Positions 17,465 to 28,900 of a stretch of 41,378 nucleotides of DNA are shown one piece after another. The stretch's first letter is position 1. Every line of letters begins with the position of its first letter. Both the position numbers and the translations under genes were made by a program. Below the pieces are notes generated by a model, which did not search any database, had not been told where the DNA came from, and saw nothing but the letters and a program-made list of their open reading frames with translations. Source of the DNA: an uncultured Bacteroidaceae bacterium (GTDB taxonomy: Bacteria > Bacteroidota > Bacteroidia > Bacteroidales > Bacteroidaceae); the NCBI GenBank assembly GCA_905235285.1, contig CAJOLI010000009.1, forward strand, positions 1 through 41,378, written 5' to 3'.

Positions 17465-17523
17465 CCCACGGCGCCCTTGGCCCGCAGCGCCCATCCGTGA
17501 GTCTATACGTCCATTCGCTCCAA

Positions 17524-19875
17524 TCATAACGAGGCCGAGAACGTCTCGGCGTCAGCATCGTCGCTGTTGTCAACACCATGGTAGATATCGCGCCAAGGAG
17601 TCCAGTTGTGCTGCGTCTCTTCTCCGAGCATGTTGATAGAATATGGTCTCAACCGCACTTGGTAGCAGTCTCCGCCTGACACTTTTGAAGCCTTATATGT
17701 CACAAATTCGAGTATAAGCTTTTTCGTTCCTGAACGCATAGAACCGTTGAGATTCTCAGCCACTGGGACACGTTTCTTATAGATAATATCAGTGTTGTCG
17801 TTGCTTCCTACCATTTCCACGTCAACCCCCCACTCGTTGATGAAAGGTGCGTTCTCAAACTTGAACTTGAACCAGAAGCTGTAATATTTATAGTATAACG
17901 CAACGGTAGGGAAGGCAAACTTCAGGTCTTCGAAAAACTCATCAGCAGCCTCTTTACCCTCATCTTTTTCCAACTTGTCGTACTGCTCCTGAATTGAAAA
18001 GCCCTTGAGCTGTTTATATTTGTAGTAGCTTATCTTAGGTTTCTGCAGACCAAAATGTTTGGCATGAGAGCGAAATTCTGTGGTAATCTTGTCAGTAGCA
18101 TCATAGAGACAAGGCACGCACGTAATTACAGACTCGCGCTTAGAGAGGTCAGCCTGATTGAAAACAAATTTGTATGTCGAGTCGGCCTCCACTACCTGCT
18201 CGCCTGAGACAAGTTTTCCGCCCTTGGTCTTTAAGTCATCGTAATCGAAATCGAAGCCGTCGCCATAGTAAACACGGAGGCGAGGCGAGGTGACCATTTT
18301 GCTCCAGTAGTTGTTGAATGTGTAGAGGCGTTCAAAGTTGAAATCAACATTATAGTGAAGCATAGGCATATCCTCATTGTACAAAGGGTCGTAGGCAGTC
18401 TTCACGCTGAACGTACCCTTAGTGAGAGTTGTGTTAATGCGCGGTGTAAAGTAAATAGTCTTCTCAAAGAGTCGTCTATTCAAGATGGGCATTGTGACAC
18501 CAGCCAACGTAAGACCTAAGGGGGCGAAATAGACTCGGAAATCGGCCGTGAAGTCGGAATAGAACTTGATGTAGGTACTTTCCTCGTCAACAATAGTGTA
18601 GCCGCGGACTAATCTCTTCTGCGCGTTGAATTCGATTCCAGCAGTGAAGCCCAGGCCGACAGTTGCTCCAATCCCGAGGCCTGGCAGTTCCGTTCCGGCT
18701 CCTACGCGGAGACCGAGTGACGCACTGAGTTTACCACCGATGTAGATCTCTTCTAAAGTAACCTCGCCATCACGGATTTTCTCGTTTATCTCTTTTTCTG
18801 TGTCAGTATTGCCATCGTAGGTATAACCAACTTTCATCTGAGGATGCGAATACTTTATCTTGGCGCCTCCGAAGAATGTACCTTGAACGCTGATATCGGA
18901 GTTGAACTCAAAGACGAGAACCACTGGCAAACCGGGTATCGGCAAAGCCAGTTTGGCTATCTTGGGACTTTTCTTAAGATTGTCAGCAGAGCCTACTTCC
19001 TTAAGTTGCTCCATCAGCTTATCCCACTCCTGAGGGTCGTAGGGCGAGTCGGCCTGCTGGATTTCTTTTCCCTTTTTCCCACCAATGTTACCCTGGATTG
19101 AAAGCTCTGTCTCGGATTGGTCGATAGAATACTGTTCCTTGGTGTTTTTATCCTTACTTTCTTCGTAATGAACTTTTTGCTTCAGGGTATGTTTGATGCC
19201 GAAATCAATGGTGAAATCTATCTTCGATTGTTCAGATTTAGAGAAACTGAAGGTAAAGGTCCTGTTGAGTGTCACGCTGTCCGTCATCCGTTCTGAACGG
19301 GTGCGGACGTAGCGCGGACTACCGTCCTCTGGTGCACCATAGACGGAGTCGACGAGTGAGAAGTCGGTTATGGTGAGGTCTTCAGGGTCGATGCCCATAC
19401 TGTCGATCTGCAGACTGTCATAGACTGGCAAATCGGGTGCCACATAGTCGAAGTCAAGATTTATTTCAAATTTCTTATAGACTTCCTGGCGCGTGGCAGG
19501 CTCTATGCTGACGCGAAACTCACTGCCCACCCGCTCAACGGCAATGACGCGGTGGCTCAGTCCTTCGGGCAGGGTGCGAGAGCAGCCGGCAGCAAGAAGG
19601 CTACCCTTGACAGGCAACCACTTACTCGGAATGTCGGAACTGAAATAGACGGCAGTGGAGTCGGCATGGGTAATATACTCTTCGATGCGACGTGTGACAG
19701 GTAGCACGCCGTCATTGTATTGGTACTCCATAGTACCGACAGGCAACTCCACCGTAACGGGTTCGTCGAAGCCTTGCTTCTCCTCCGGTACTGCATACTC
19801 ATCTAACGACAGGGTACACGCAGCCAACAGCCAAAGAACCAATAAAGAAGGAATTAAGAGGAAAGTTTTTTTCAT
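17524..19875 (-). CDS. Large surface lipoprotein, last gene of the surface cluster
   Basis: A 783-residue predicted lipoprotein. The start is set at 19875 because it gives MKKTFLLIPSLLVLWLLAAC, a signal peptide with a lipobox; a longer frame reaches 19920 but would overlap the upstream gene and add a nonsense leader. The middle (about 330-500) is rich in Gly and beta strands (IGGKLSASLGLRVGAGTELPG, GIGATVGLGFTAGIEF), like the middle of the secreted protein at 980-3712. The rest is beta-rich with Tyr/Phe pairs. Function unknown; outer-membrane attachment facing either side is possible. It follows the 224-residue lipoprotein gene by 41 nt. Confidence 0.82.
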   Translation of the reverse strand: MKKTFLLIPSLLVLWLLAACTLSLDEYAVPEEKQGFDEPVTVELPVGTMEYQYNDGVLPVTRRIEEYITHADSTAVYFSSDIPSKWLPVKGSLLAAGCSRTLPEGLSHRVIAVERVGSEFRVSIEPATRQEVYKKFEINLDFDYVAPDLPVYDSLQIDSMGIDPEDLTITDFSLVDSVYGAPEDGSPRYVRTRSERMTDSVTLNRTFTFSFSKSEQSKIDFTIDFGIKHTLKQKVHYEESKDKNTKEQYSIDQSETELSIQGNIGGKKGKEIQQADSPYDPQEWDKLMEQLKEVGSADNLKKSPKIAKLALPIPGLPVVLVFEFNSDISVQGTFFGGAKIKYSHPQMKVGYTYDGNTDTEKEINEKIRDGEVTLEEIYIGGKLSASLGLRVGAGTELPGLGIGATVGLGFTAGIEFNAQKRLVRGYTIVDEESTYIKFYSDFTADFRVYFAPLGLTLAGVTMPILNRRLFEKTIYFTPRINTTLTKGTFSVKTAYDPLYNEDMPMLHYNVDFNFERLYTFNNYWSKMVTSPRLRVYYGDGFDFDYDDLKTKGGKLVSGEQVVEADSTYKFVFNQADLSKRESVITCVPCLYDATDKITTEFRSHAKHFGLQKPKISYYKYKQLKGFSIQEQYDKLEKDEGKEAADEFFEDLKFAFPTVALYYKYYSFWFKFKFENAPFINEWGVDVEMVGSNDNTDIIYKKRVPVAENLNGSMRSGTKKLILEFVTYKASKVSGGDCYQVRLRPYSINMLGEETQHNWTPWRDIYHGVDNSDDADAETFSASL

Positions 19876-19916
19876 ATTGCAAAAGACAAACACGTTAGAC
19901 AATGGATCTGTAAATA

Positions 19917-20591
19917 TCATCTGATCTCAAGGCGGACAGGCGCTGAAGGCGTGCCGTGTGTCTCGCCGTCAAAGTAGAGCCAGTAGTCGAATGTTTCAAG
20001 GAGATGCTTGCTGCGGGTGTAGCAGCGCAGAGTCACGGACTGTACGTCCATCTCATCGGGCTCGACGAAGTCGCCGTGGATGCGGATGCGCATGACGCTG
20101 TGGCCGCGCATCTCAAACATCTCGCCGATGCCTCTCACCTCGCCGCCTATGAAGGCTGCGATGATATGGTCGTCGGTGGCAGGCTCTCCGTGCACTACAA
20201 CGTTGGCATAGACGATGGTCTCGTGCGGGAAGTCCTCCTCGGGCAGCGTCCACCGCTCAATGACTTCTACGGCACAAGTGTCAATCTTGTTGTAGTCAGT
20301 CACGGCAATCGCTATGGCATTGGTCTTTCCGGGACTCACCCCGAGAAGAGTGTCGCCCATGATGAACGTAGCGACCTCGGGGTTGTCTGTCATCCAGAAC
20401 ACGGTGTTGTTGCTCAGCGAATCAGGGATGAACACGGGATGGATGACGCATAAGTCGCCCACCATCAGCGTCACATCATGCCTTTCCAGTGTCATCGACG
20501 ACGGCAGGGTTACCGGTTCGGTGAGTTCGGCGCAGGAGGCGACCACCAACGTAATTAATAATGAAAAATAATAAAAAACGTATTTTCTCAT
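19917..20591 (-). CDS. Small lipoprotein: Ig-like domain plus shared GAF(V/I)G-ECRG-type module
   Basis: A 224-residue lipoprotein with lipobox VVASC (Cys20). Residues about 32-112 resemble a bacterial Ig-like (BIG2) domain (VTLMVGDLCVIHPVF, NTVFWMTDNPEVATF, VSPGKTNAIAI). Residues about 120-224 are a module with AAFIGGEVRGIGE, RIRIHGD and THGTPSAPVRLEI. The 758-residue protein at the head of the cluster has the same module twice (GAYLNGELRGSG ... FGTPSQPYQLTF; GAFVGDECRGQG), there with the Ig domain placed after the first copy. The shared module suggests the two proteins act in one structure. Function unknown. Confidence 0.83.
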   Translation of the reverse strand: MRKYVFYYFSLLITLVVASCAELTEPVTLPSSMTLERHDVTLMVGDLCVIHPVFIPDSLSNNTVFWMTDNPEVATFIMGDTLLGVSPGKTNAIAIAVTDYNKIDTCAVEVIERWTLPEEDFPHETIVYANVVVHGEPATDDHIIAAFIGGEVRGIGEMFEMRGHSVMRIRIHGDFVEPDEMDVQSVTLRCYTRSKHLLETFDYWLYFDGETHGTPSAPVRLEIR

Positions 20592-20635
20592 ATCAATAAA
20601 AGGGCGATCTCGTTATACATCATTATACATTAAAG

Positions 20636-22792
20636 TTACTTCCCTTCGACCTTGACGGTGTTCGAGGGCAAGCTTTGCCGTCCGTCACGGAAGATAATCT
20701 TGACATAGTACTCGCCCACGGTGCCGGTACGTTGCAGGTAGTCGGTGTGGACAGGTTTGTCGGCCGGCGTCGAGGTGAGGAACTTGAAATCGGGCTTATC
20801 GGCTCCGCGACGATAGACAGCGTAGTAGTAGGGCGAGTCGGTGGGAATACCACCTGTCTCCCATGTGAGGCGCGTCTCGTGGTTCTTCTCGTCGTAGGCG
20901 GCATAGAGCGTGAGCGGCACGTCGAGCTGACGTGGTCCTCGGAATACTACCGACTGCTGTGGGCTCAGGCCTGAACTGACGCCCAAGCGGGAGAGGGTCT
21001 CCACGGCGTAGTAGTAGCGCCGTTCCTGTTGGTAGGGCGGGCGGTCTTCGATGAGGAAGCGATGGCTGGGACCGAGTGAGTCGGCATCGATTTGTGCTAT
21101 GAGTGTCCATTTGGTTTCATCCTCAAGGCGGCGCAGCACCCGGTGGGTTTTCACGCTGGCTTCCGACGAGGCGGCATAGATGATCATCACGCGCTCGGTG
21201 TCGACATCGAAGCTGTCGAGACGGCATACGGCGGGTGTGGAGAAGTCTGGCACGGGCACGGCAATGGCTTCAGAGAGAGCCGAGCTGTTGCCGCTCCAGT
21301 CGGTGGCTCTGATGCGGTAGTATATGTAGCGCTGGTTGGCCCGCACGGAGATGGTGTCGACAAAGGTGGTGTCGCGAAGGTCTGCAGGCGAGACGCGTGC
21401 GAAGACGTGGTCAAGCGCGTTGGCCCGCCATATCTCATAGTCCATGATATCGCGCTCGGGCGAGCGATTCCATTTCAGGGTGGTTACGCCTCGTGGCGAG
21501 ACGACCGCTTCGAGGCCGGTAGGAACGGCTGGCGGTTCGAGGTCAGAAATGCGCATTGTCATCGGCACAGAGGTGCCGGCGTTGCCTGAACTGTCGTAGG
21601 CTACCACTGCGATAAGCCCAGTCTGCATCCCCGTGACATCGACTATGCACATGGTGTCGGTGGCTGCGAGGGGCGTATCGATGAGCGGGAGCCACTGCCC
21701 ACCGGTGTATAGCTCATGGTAGTAGATAGGTACGAAGCCGGCGAGGTCTTCCTCGAGGGTATCCTTGTGCCACACAATCCGTGCGAGCACGAGGCTGTCG
21801 GGGCGCAGGATATCGATGCGGTCGAGCACGGGAATAGAAGGCGGCTCGAGGTCGCGAACCTCCACTCGATAGGGCTCCGTCCACATGGTGCGGTCGCCGA
21901 AACTGTCATAGGCCCGCAGGCGGTAGTAATAGGTTCCGAGCGTGGGTACATCGTCAGAAAAAAAGAAGTCAGGACCAGACATGGAGACATCGGTCTGCGC
22001 ACCGAGGTAGGGCTGTGCGTTGAGGCGCTGCCAAGCACCGTCGTCGCCTGTGCGTCGTTCGATGTCGAAGAGCGAGTGCTCATCGGCCGTCCACGAGAGC
22101 AGCACGGTGCGTGGCGGCACGATGGAGTCGGTGACGACAGGCGCATAGGGCGCCGGTCGGAAGTTGCCGAGAGAGAGCTCCGTGGCGATGCCAGCGTGCA
22201 CATCGAGAATGCTGTCGGGCACAAGCGGTCGCACGATGTAGTCATATACCTCTCCTCGCTCTGCCGTGCGGTCGATGAAACGCAAGCCCATAGCCTCGGC
22301 CACGTCGGATCGCTGTTCAGCAATGAGCATGGCGAAGCCGTAGAGTGTCTGCTGCTCTTCGCGCAGTTCCACGATAGAGCCGGGCGTTTCTGGATTGGCA
22401 TCAGTCTCGTTGGGCTTCTTGCCCTGACCGAAGATGAGTTGCACGGCAGCCGCTGCCAGCGAGTCGTTTTCGGCAAAGCGGCTTATAAACTTGCTGCGCG
22501 TGAGGGGGCGCAGGTTCGTGGCGAGGGTGTCAATGGTGAAGTCGCTGCGCCGCACGCGCTCCAGTTGGTAGCCAAAGCCGTTGAGGAACTTCCAGGCAAC
22601 ATATTCGTCGGGAGCCCAGCGCACGACAACGCTGTCGTCATAGGCCCGCGCCAGCACGTAGATGCTGAATGGCATGGGCTGATCGGCAGTGGCGACAAGT
22701 GTGTCAGCGGCGACATCTGTCTGCGCACGAAGGGTTGCCGGCAGGAGCAAGGCAAAGAACAATGAAAACTGACAGAATATAAATCTTTTCAT
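20636..22792 (-). CDS. Secreted fibronectin type III repeat protein
   Basis: A 718-residue exported protein. The start at 22792 gives MKRFIFCQFSLFFALLLPATLRAQ, a normal signal peptide; a longer frame to 22849 lacks one. From about residue 310 on there are at least four fibronectin III-like units (PPSIPVLDRIDILRPDSLVL; PPAVPTGLEAVVSPRG; TPAVCRLDSFDVD; LDVPLTLYAAYDEKNHETRL), each with the usual YYRIRA/YYYAV strand. The N-terminal 300 residues have related but looser units. No catalytic motif is seen, so a scaffold or binding role is likely. It lies 149 nt downstream of the giant protein gene; that gap holds an odd sequence described separately. Confidence 0.85.
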   Translation of the reverse strand: MKRFIFCQFSLFFALLLPATLRAQTDVAADTLVATADQPMPFSIYVLARAYDDSVVVRWAPDEYVAWKFLNGFGYQLERVRRSDFTIDTLATNLRPLTRSKFISRFAENDSLAAAAVQLIFGQGKKPNETDANPETPGSIVELREEQQTLYGFAMLIAEQRSDVAEAMGLRFIDRTAERGEVYDYIVRPLVPDSILDVHAGIATELSLGNFRPAPYAPVVTDSIVPPRTVLLSWTADEHSLFDIERRTGDDGAWQRLNAQPYLGAQTDVSMSGPDFFFSDDVPTLGTYYYRLRAYDSFGDRTMWTEPYRVEVRDLEPPSIPVLDRIDILRPDSLVLARIVWHKDTLEEDLAGFVPIYYHELYTGGQWLPLIDTPLAATDTMCIVDVTGMQTGLIAVVAYDSSGNAGTSVPMTMRISDLEPPAVPTGLEAVVSPRGVTTLKWNRSPERDIMDYEIWRANALDHVFARVSPADLRDTTFVDTISVRANQRYIYYRIRATDWSGNSSALSEAIAVPVPDFSTPAVCRLDSFDVDTERVMIIYAASSEASVKTHRVLRRLEDETKWTLIAQIDADSLGPSHRFLIEDRPPYQQERRYYYAVETLSRLGVSSGLSPQQSVVFRGPRQLDVPLTLYAAYDEKNHETRLTWETGGIPTDSPYYYAVYRRGADKPDFKFLTSTPADKPVHTDYLQRTGTVGEYYVKIIFRDGRQSLPSNTVKVEGK

Positions 22793-22796
22793 ATCT

Positions 22797-22884
22797 CGGA
22801 AGCGTTGAATTTCATTCGACCTTTTCTCGCCATGGCATAGCTCAAGCAAACTTGGCTCTGCTCATTTGGCTTAACGGAAGCGTT
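22797..22884. repeat. Candidate dispersed element between the giant and fibronectin genes
   Basis: The 148-nt gap is bounded by the 10-mer CGGAAGCGTT at 22797-22806 and 22875-22884 (same direction). Between them, on the minus strand, the frame reads NEQSQVCLSYAMARKGRMKF without its own good start. The style resembles multicopy intergenic elements of Prevotella-like genomes, but I see only this copy here, so this is a suspicion. Confidence 0.3.
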
Positions 22885-22940
22885 CATTATTAAACTTAAA
22901 TACTGCGACGTAGGCAATTTTGATTATCTCTTTTCGCTGG

Positions 22941-25900
22941 CTATTTGTCGACGTTGTTTTGCAAGCCCATTCCATAACCATCATCTGAGGAAATGTTACC
23001 AGGTGGCAGGTAGATGAAGTCGCGCTGCACATTAATGATGTCTTGCGGCACGTACCATAGTCCTTTGGCATCTTTCTTCGTGCAGATATCGTAGCTGTTA
23101 TCTGCGCCGCCATAGTTGCGTGCGGTGTGGAAGGAATTCTGACGATAGACCTGGTAGTTGAGTTTTTTGAAACCTTTACCAAAGTCGGCCGGATTCATGC
23201 CACGGCTGAGAGTGCCGTTGTTGCCCCAACTGTCGGAGGTGACGCCTTCAGTGGCTACAGCATGGCTGAGATCCACGTTTGCCACACGCCACGGCAGGTT
23301 GGGACTAGAGCCCAGTTTGTCGCCGTTGGGACTATAGAGCCACCCCAAATTAGCTTGACTAACCAAGTACTGCTGGAGGTCGGAGCCCTTGATATCAGCA
23401 AATATCATGAGGAACACCTGACGATAGGGGAATGAGAACTTGTTGCCATCGTAGTATGCGCCGTTCGCGAATTTATCGTTTATAGTATAGTTGGCATAGA
23501 CGCCGTCGTAGGTCTTCCACAGTTTATTGTAGATGTCCACAGGCTTCGTGTAGTTGCCGATGTGGGCCACCGTGTAGATAGCGTCGTGCAGACTGGCAGC
23601 TGTAGCGCAGTCATAGCTGAGGATTCTCCGTATATACTCCTCACACTGGGTCAGGCCACTGATGTTGGATGAAGCTCCTCCATAGCTTGAGTTATAGCCT
23701 CCGCTGAAGCCTGCGCGGTAGACGTCATCGGTGTTGCCTAATGTCATGTCGTCGTAGAGCTTGTAGATAGAGGCGTCAGAGGCAGAGGAAGCCAGCAGGC
23801 CATTGAAGGTCGTTCGCTTGCCTCGGCGGATGCCCGAGCCTGTAAATTGCACGTCAAGTCCTCGTAACAGCTGGCTGTTGGCTTTAAGCGTTATTCCTCC
23901 CAGCATAGCCCAGTTGCCGACGTAGCCTATGTAGAGGTAAGGATTGTTGCGGTAGGCTTTCTTGTTGACGATATCGCTAGCCGATTGTGGCGGATTATCC
24001 TGCGTGATGCTTGAAAGACGTGCGTACTCGAAGTTGTTTGCACGAGACTTATACGGATTGTCGTTGTAGTAGTTCTTGAAGCTATAAAATTCCGGCTCAG
24101 GAATGAGCTGAATCGTCTCATAGATACGTTCGGAGAAGTCGGAGATTGACGTGGCGCGTTTGAGCTGCTGCACGCTGATGGAATCCTCCAAAGCACTATT
24201 CACCATTTCGTCAATATACTGGCTGATGGGGTCTTTAGTGACGTCCTGAGCATCATTGCCTGTCTCGTCCTCAAAGCTGAAGTCGCTCATGTCGGCATCA
24301 CCCATTGTGGCTTCAGCAAGCTCGGCCTTGCGGGTGCGCTGCATCTCTACGAGCTTGTCGACGTTTTCGAGGAATTCGTCATAGCGTTTCTTGTGGATGC
24401 GGTTGAGGCTTATGCGCACATACTTATAGCCGTAGGTCACTACGTTAAAGATATTCGACGGCAGTTCCTTCTTCGTGCGCAGGAAGATATAGTCGTCATC
24501 GACCTTGACCTCCTCAAGTTCTACGTTGTAGCACTGCGTCTCCCACGACTTGGTAGCATAGGCATCGCGCTGCGGTTCTTCATCGAGGCTTGGACACATG
24601 GTGCCGTCGAAGGTGAACTTCGGCGCAGCAAGATACTTATCATAGTCGCCATAGACCCTATAGTAGCTTTTGGTGGAGCTGTCATAGACTACGCGGTAGT
24701 CCTGACCGCTGTGATCTACTATTGTATGACTGGGGTCGTAGGCCAGCTTCAGCTCACCTTCGTCATCGTCGTCGCTGCGCACAAATCCCACGAATCTGGG
24801 CTTATCGGGCTCGTCCTGCACAAGGACAATATCCTCTTCACCATCAGTCGTCGAGCGCTTGAACGGTTGCAGTCCGCTGAGGTCTGTGCCTTGATCGCTT
24901 GTTGCCTTCTCTACCTCCTCAGTAAAGGATTTGCTCCTCTCTCTATACACCACCTCTTCGCCCGTTGACTCGTCGGTGACGGACTTCTGACGGATATGGG
25001 TTAGTGCAGTGGAAGTATCCTCTGTTGTGGCTGAGGTGTTTGTTGTGGTTGAGGTGTCCCTTGCTGTAGCCTGTGCCGCCGAGAGCGTGGTTGAAGCCGA
25101 CTCGCTCGTAGTGCTGGCATTGGTGCGGGTTGTCGTTACCTGAGTCCGTGTGGGTCGGGTAACAACGGTGTCAGAGACCCATTCGATGATATCATCGGGC
25201 GCAGGCCCGCTCACCTTGATGCCTTGCACTGCGCCTCTGGTGGCGGCTTCAGTGGCCTGAATGTTGACAGTTGTTGAGACTGTCTTATCAACGTTGGACA
25301 CCGTGCTGGCTTTGACAGAGCTCATCGCTCTACCTGTAGAGGTTCCCGTTTGGAGGGTTGTTCCGGTCAAGGCATTGCTTTCGGACAGTAAGGTGTTGCC
25401 AATAGCCTTGAATTCGTTATCGAGGCCGACGCCCTCGATCTTTACATCTGTCTGTGTTAAATTATATCCGTTAACCAATGAGGTCTTGTCATCAAAGATT
25501 CCTTTGACCTCAACAGCAGCTGCCAAATCATCCCCAATTTCTTTAAATCGCTCGCCTTCTATTATAATGTCTACCTTCGGAATCTCGGGAAGACGGTATT
25601 GAGGTATGAGGTCGTGGTAATCGCAATAGTCCTCATAGGTCGTGGGCACAAGGAAGAAGCCGGAAAGGGCGTCTTTGTTCTCTTGATACCATTGGTCGTA
25701 CTGGTCTTGGTAGCAAGCATCACGCATTTCCTGCCATTTCTGGTAGTCGTCATAATAGCCATGGTCGCTCTGCAAATTATCGAGCACCTGGTCTGGCGTC
25801 TCCCACGGTCCATTCTTCTTCGCAACCTCTATGCGGAGGCTTATGGGAGCATCGGGGTCGTCGAACTTATCTAAACCCCAGCGCGAACGCTTCAGGGCGA

Positions 25901-28900
25901 AGGTGGGCCGGAGAATATCTTGGCGATAGGTGGTATGGAAAATGGCTATGTCCTCCTTGAATGAGGGCGGGACGTCGCTGGTGCGGAAGTAATAGGTCTG
26001 AGTCTGATACCAATGGACGTTCTTATCCTTGTAATTGGTGGACTTGTCGTTGAAGACCGGATCGACCCACTTGCCATTGCGGTATTCCTGGGCCATGCCA
26101 GAGAGGGTGAGCTTATAGAGCTTGCCTATCTCGAGACTTCCGGAATTGATGTTGAAGAGCTTTTGGTCGCGAGTGTTGTAGGTGATTTTCTCGTCGTAAA
26201 TGGCCTTAGGTGTCTTGGCATTGGCCTGATTGACGTCGTAGCATGCCAGGCGTATGGTGTCAGGCAGAAGCATGAAGCGATACCACCGCGATGCCTTGTC
26301 GGCATATTTGGTAATGTCTTCGTCGAAGTCTGCCATCTCGTAGGCCTTGTTCTCGTCAAGCAGTGGAATGACGGAGCCCATCTCCATATTGGTGTTGAAC
26401 TGAGGATAGACGTTGCACGAGACGGCATTATCGTCACGCCAGCCTGCACTCTTGTCTTCCTCGCCGGGGGTGACATCGCCGAAGATTTGGATGTCATCGA
26501 GCGGGTTGGCAAACTCTGGTGTACAAACCTGACCGGCCTTGAACTGAACAGTGGCACTGCCCTTGATGAGTCCGCCGAGCAGACGATAGTGTGCCTTGGC
26601 CTTACCGAAGACCCAGGTGGGGTTGGGTAGACCCGCCTTGAGGAGGGCGCCGAGCCCCACACTGATAAGCGAGATCTTTCCACTGAAAATCCAAAGGTCG
26701 ATGTCAAGGCCCAGCTCACCCTTGTACATGGCATAGAGCTGACCGGTGCCGTACCAGCCGTTGCGGCCAGCCTCACCGCCACCAATACAGTGTGTGCCAT
26801 CCTTGAGTTTCTGAATCATCAAGTCACCGCCAAGAATCGCTGTCGAACGGAAGTAGATGAGTCCGGCATTCAGTCCTATGTCACCATAGTACTTGCCTCC
26901 GAACATGACACCTCCGTTGTTGCCCCTGCCCTGGAACTCAGAAAATACCTTTGTCCGGTTGGCCTCGGCCTTCGAGTTGAGATCGTCGCCTGCATCGACA
27001 TTCTTCTGCTTAAGACCCAGAAATTCGCTAATCTCTTGAGGAATTTCAGGTAGTTCACTGACGGGTAGTTCGTTGCCAAAGCAGAGATATGCATCAGCAT
27101 AGATGGTAGCCCACATGGCGAACTTGTCGGAGCGCTTGCCCAGTGAGAAGTCGATGTAGGTCATACGACAGCGCTCATCCTCCTGCGGCTTACCGACGTA
27201 GATGTGCCACTTGGGCTTATCGTATTTCACAGAATTATCCATCCATGTGATGCGGAAGTTGAAGTTCACCGTAAGGCCTGCTTTAAGGTGATTTTTGGCC
27301 TTTTCTGCATTATCCTTGCTTTCGGAGTCTTTGTTCTTGTTGCTTTCGTGGTCGTCCTCTTCCTCTGCACTAATAGAGTTGAGTCCTGTCTGCGATACCT
27401 TCTTGAGCTCTTCGAAGGATTCCGAACCTATGAATTCCTGCATCATGTCGTCCATGTCGGCATTGGCATCAAGCGTGATATCCACATCGAAGTACTTCTG
27501 TTCCTCGTTACAGAGATAGGTAATTGTAGCCTCGGTATTTATGAGGCCTTTCTTCTTATTGGAACCCAGAATGGCGTGAACGTCCGCGCGAACGCGTATG
27601 GTGGAGAGGCGCTTATTGTATAGGTCGTAGAGTACAGTGAGCTGGCCGCCTGCTGTTATGGCATTTTCGCCGCAGCAGCTCATGTCAAGCCCTATCATTC
27701 CGCCTATCATGCCGTAAGACTCCACTACGTTGTCGGCAGAGAAGTCGGTGTTGAGGTCTTTCTTTCTGCAGTTCATGTAGAAGCCGCCCCGCAAGCCTGT
27801 GATGCTCACGGGCTGGATAGAGCTGAGCGCATCGGAGTTTACGGCAATCTCAAGGAAGGCGTAGGTGTACTTCTCGTCGATCTCTATCTGGCTGGCATCG
27901 CTGATTGTGGAGCCGTCGGCACGGACAGCCATACCGTCTTCTTTTTGCATCGAAGCCCAACGCTTAGCGCGTTCCTTGTCCTGTACGTCCTTCGGCTTCT
28001 CGGCCTCAACGAAAGCGCCTGCGGCCTGGAAGGAGAAGAGCCCTCCGGGCAACTCGAATTTCAGGTCTCCCTTGTAGCCTTTATGTGTTGAACCACTTTC
28101 TACGACGAGCTTACCTTCGATGTTTATTCCGCCAAGCTTAGATTTGATGTGGGCTTCCTGGAAGTCTACGCCAGCGTATTTGATTTCTTCCTTTTCCCAG
28201 TTGACCTTGGCTTTGATTGAGATGGTAGTGCCGAAGGCTAACGCTCCATCGAGCATGGACAGGTCGCCACCGATGTCAAGACCTACCTTATTGTCGGAGA
28301 ACTCATCAGTGTTGAGGTCAAAGGAGGTGATGTTGAAGTCGAGGCCGCCCATCTTCTTCTTAGGCGAGGCGAACGACCACTTGCCGATATCGAAGTAGAT
28401 GTTTCCACTTTCGTTGGAGTTATTCATCTCGGTAGAACCTCTATCTGATGAATTGCCCCACTTCTTGACCCAATTATTGTACTGAGCTGCTTGGTTCTTG
28501 TCGACTTCCGACTTCCAACGTTCGCAGTTGGCGAGACGCATGCAGCTGAACTCAACGTCGGGAATGAAGAAATCAAGCGCGGAGGCTACACCATCATCGA
28601 TATTATCGATGAGCTTGGTGCTGAGATCCACCTTGCCTCCGAGGCAAAGTTCCACGCGCGTGTCCTTGTCTTCAGGCTTCTCCACGAAGAAATAGGTCTG
28701 TTCCTTGTCGAAGACAGCTTCGGCGAGGAAGAAGTCGAGCGACAGGTCTACTTCCTGCGATGTCTTGAAGATATAAGTCTTGCCTGCAGCCTTGTCGGCA
28801 CTGGCCATGTAGGCGTTATAGGCTATGTATGCACGCTTACCCTTGTTGTCCTTGCTGTTGTCCTTGAGCAGCGGGACGGAGAACTTGCCCCGGAAACCGG

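Noticed and set aside
17465..17523. Terminator between the AraC regulator and the end of the surface cluster
   Set aside because: Only a 5-bp GC stem (GGCGC/GCGCC) without a T-run is visible.
19876..19920. Earlier start for the last lipoprotein, at 19920
   Set aside because: It would place 15 unrelated residues before a perfect signal peptide with lipobox and overlap the stop of the upstream gene.
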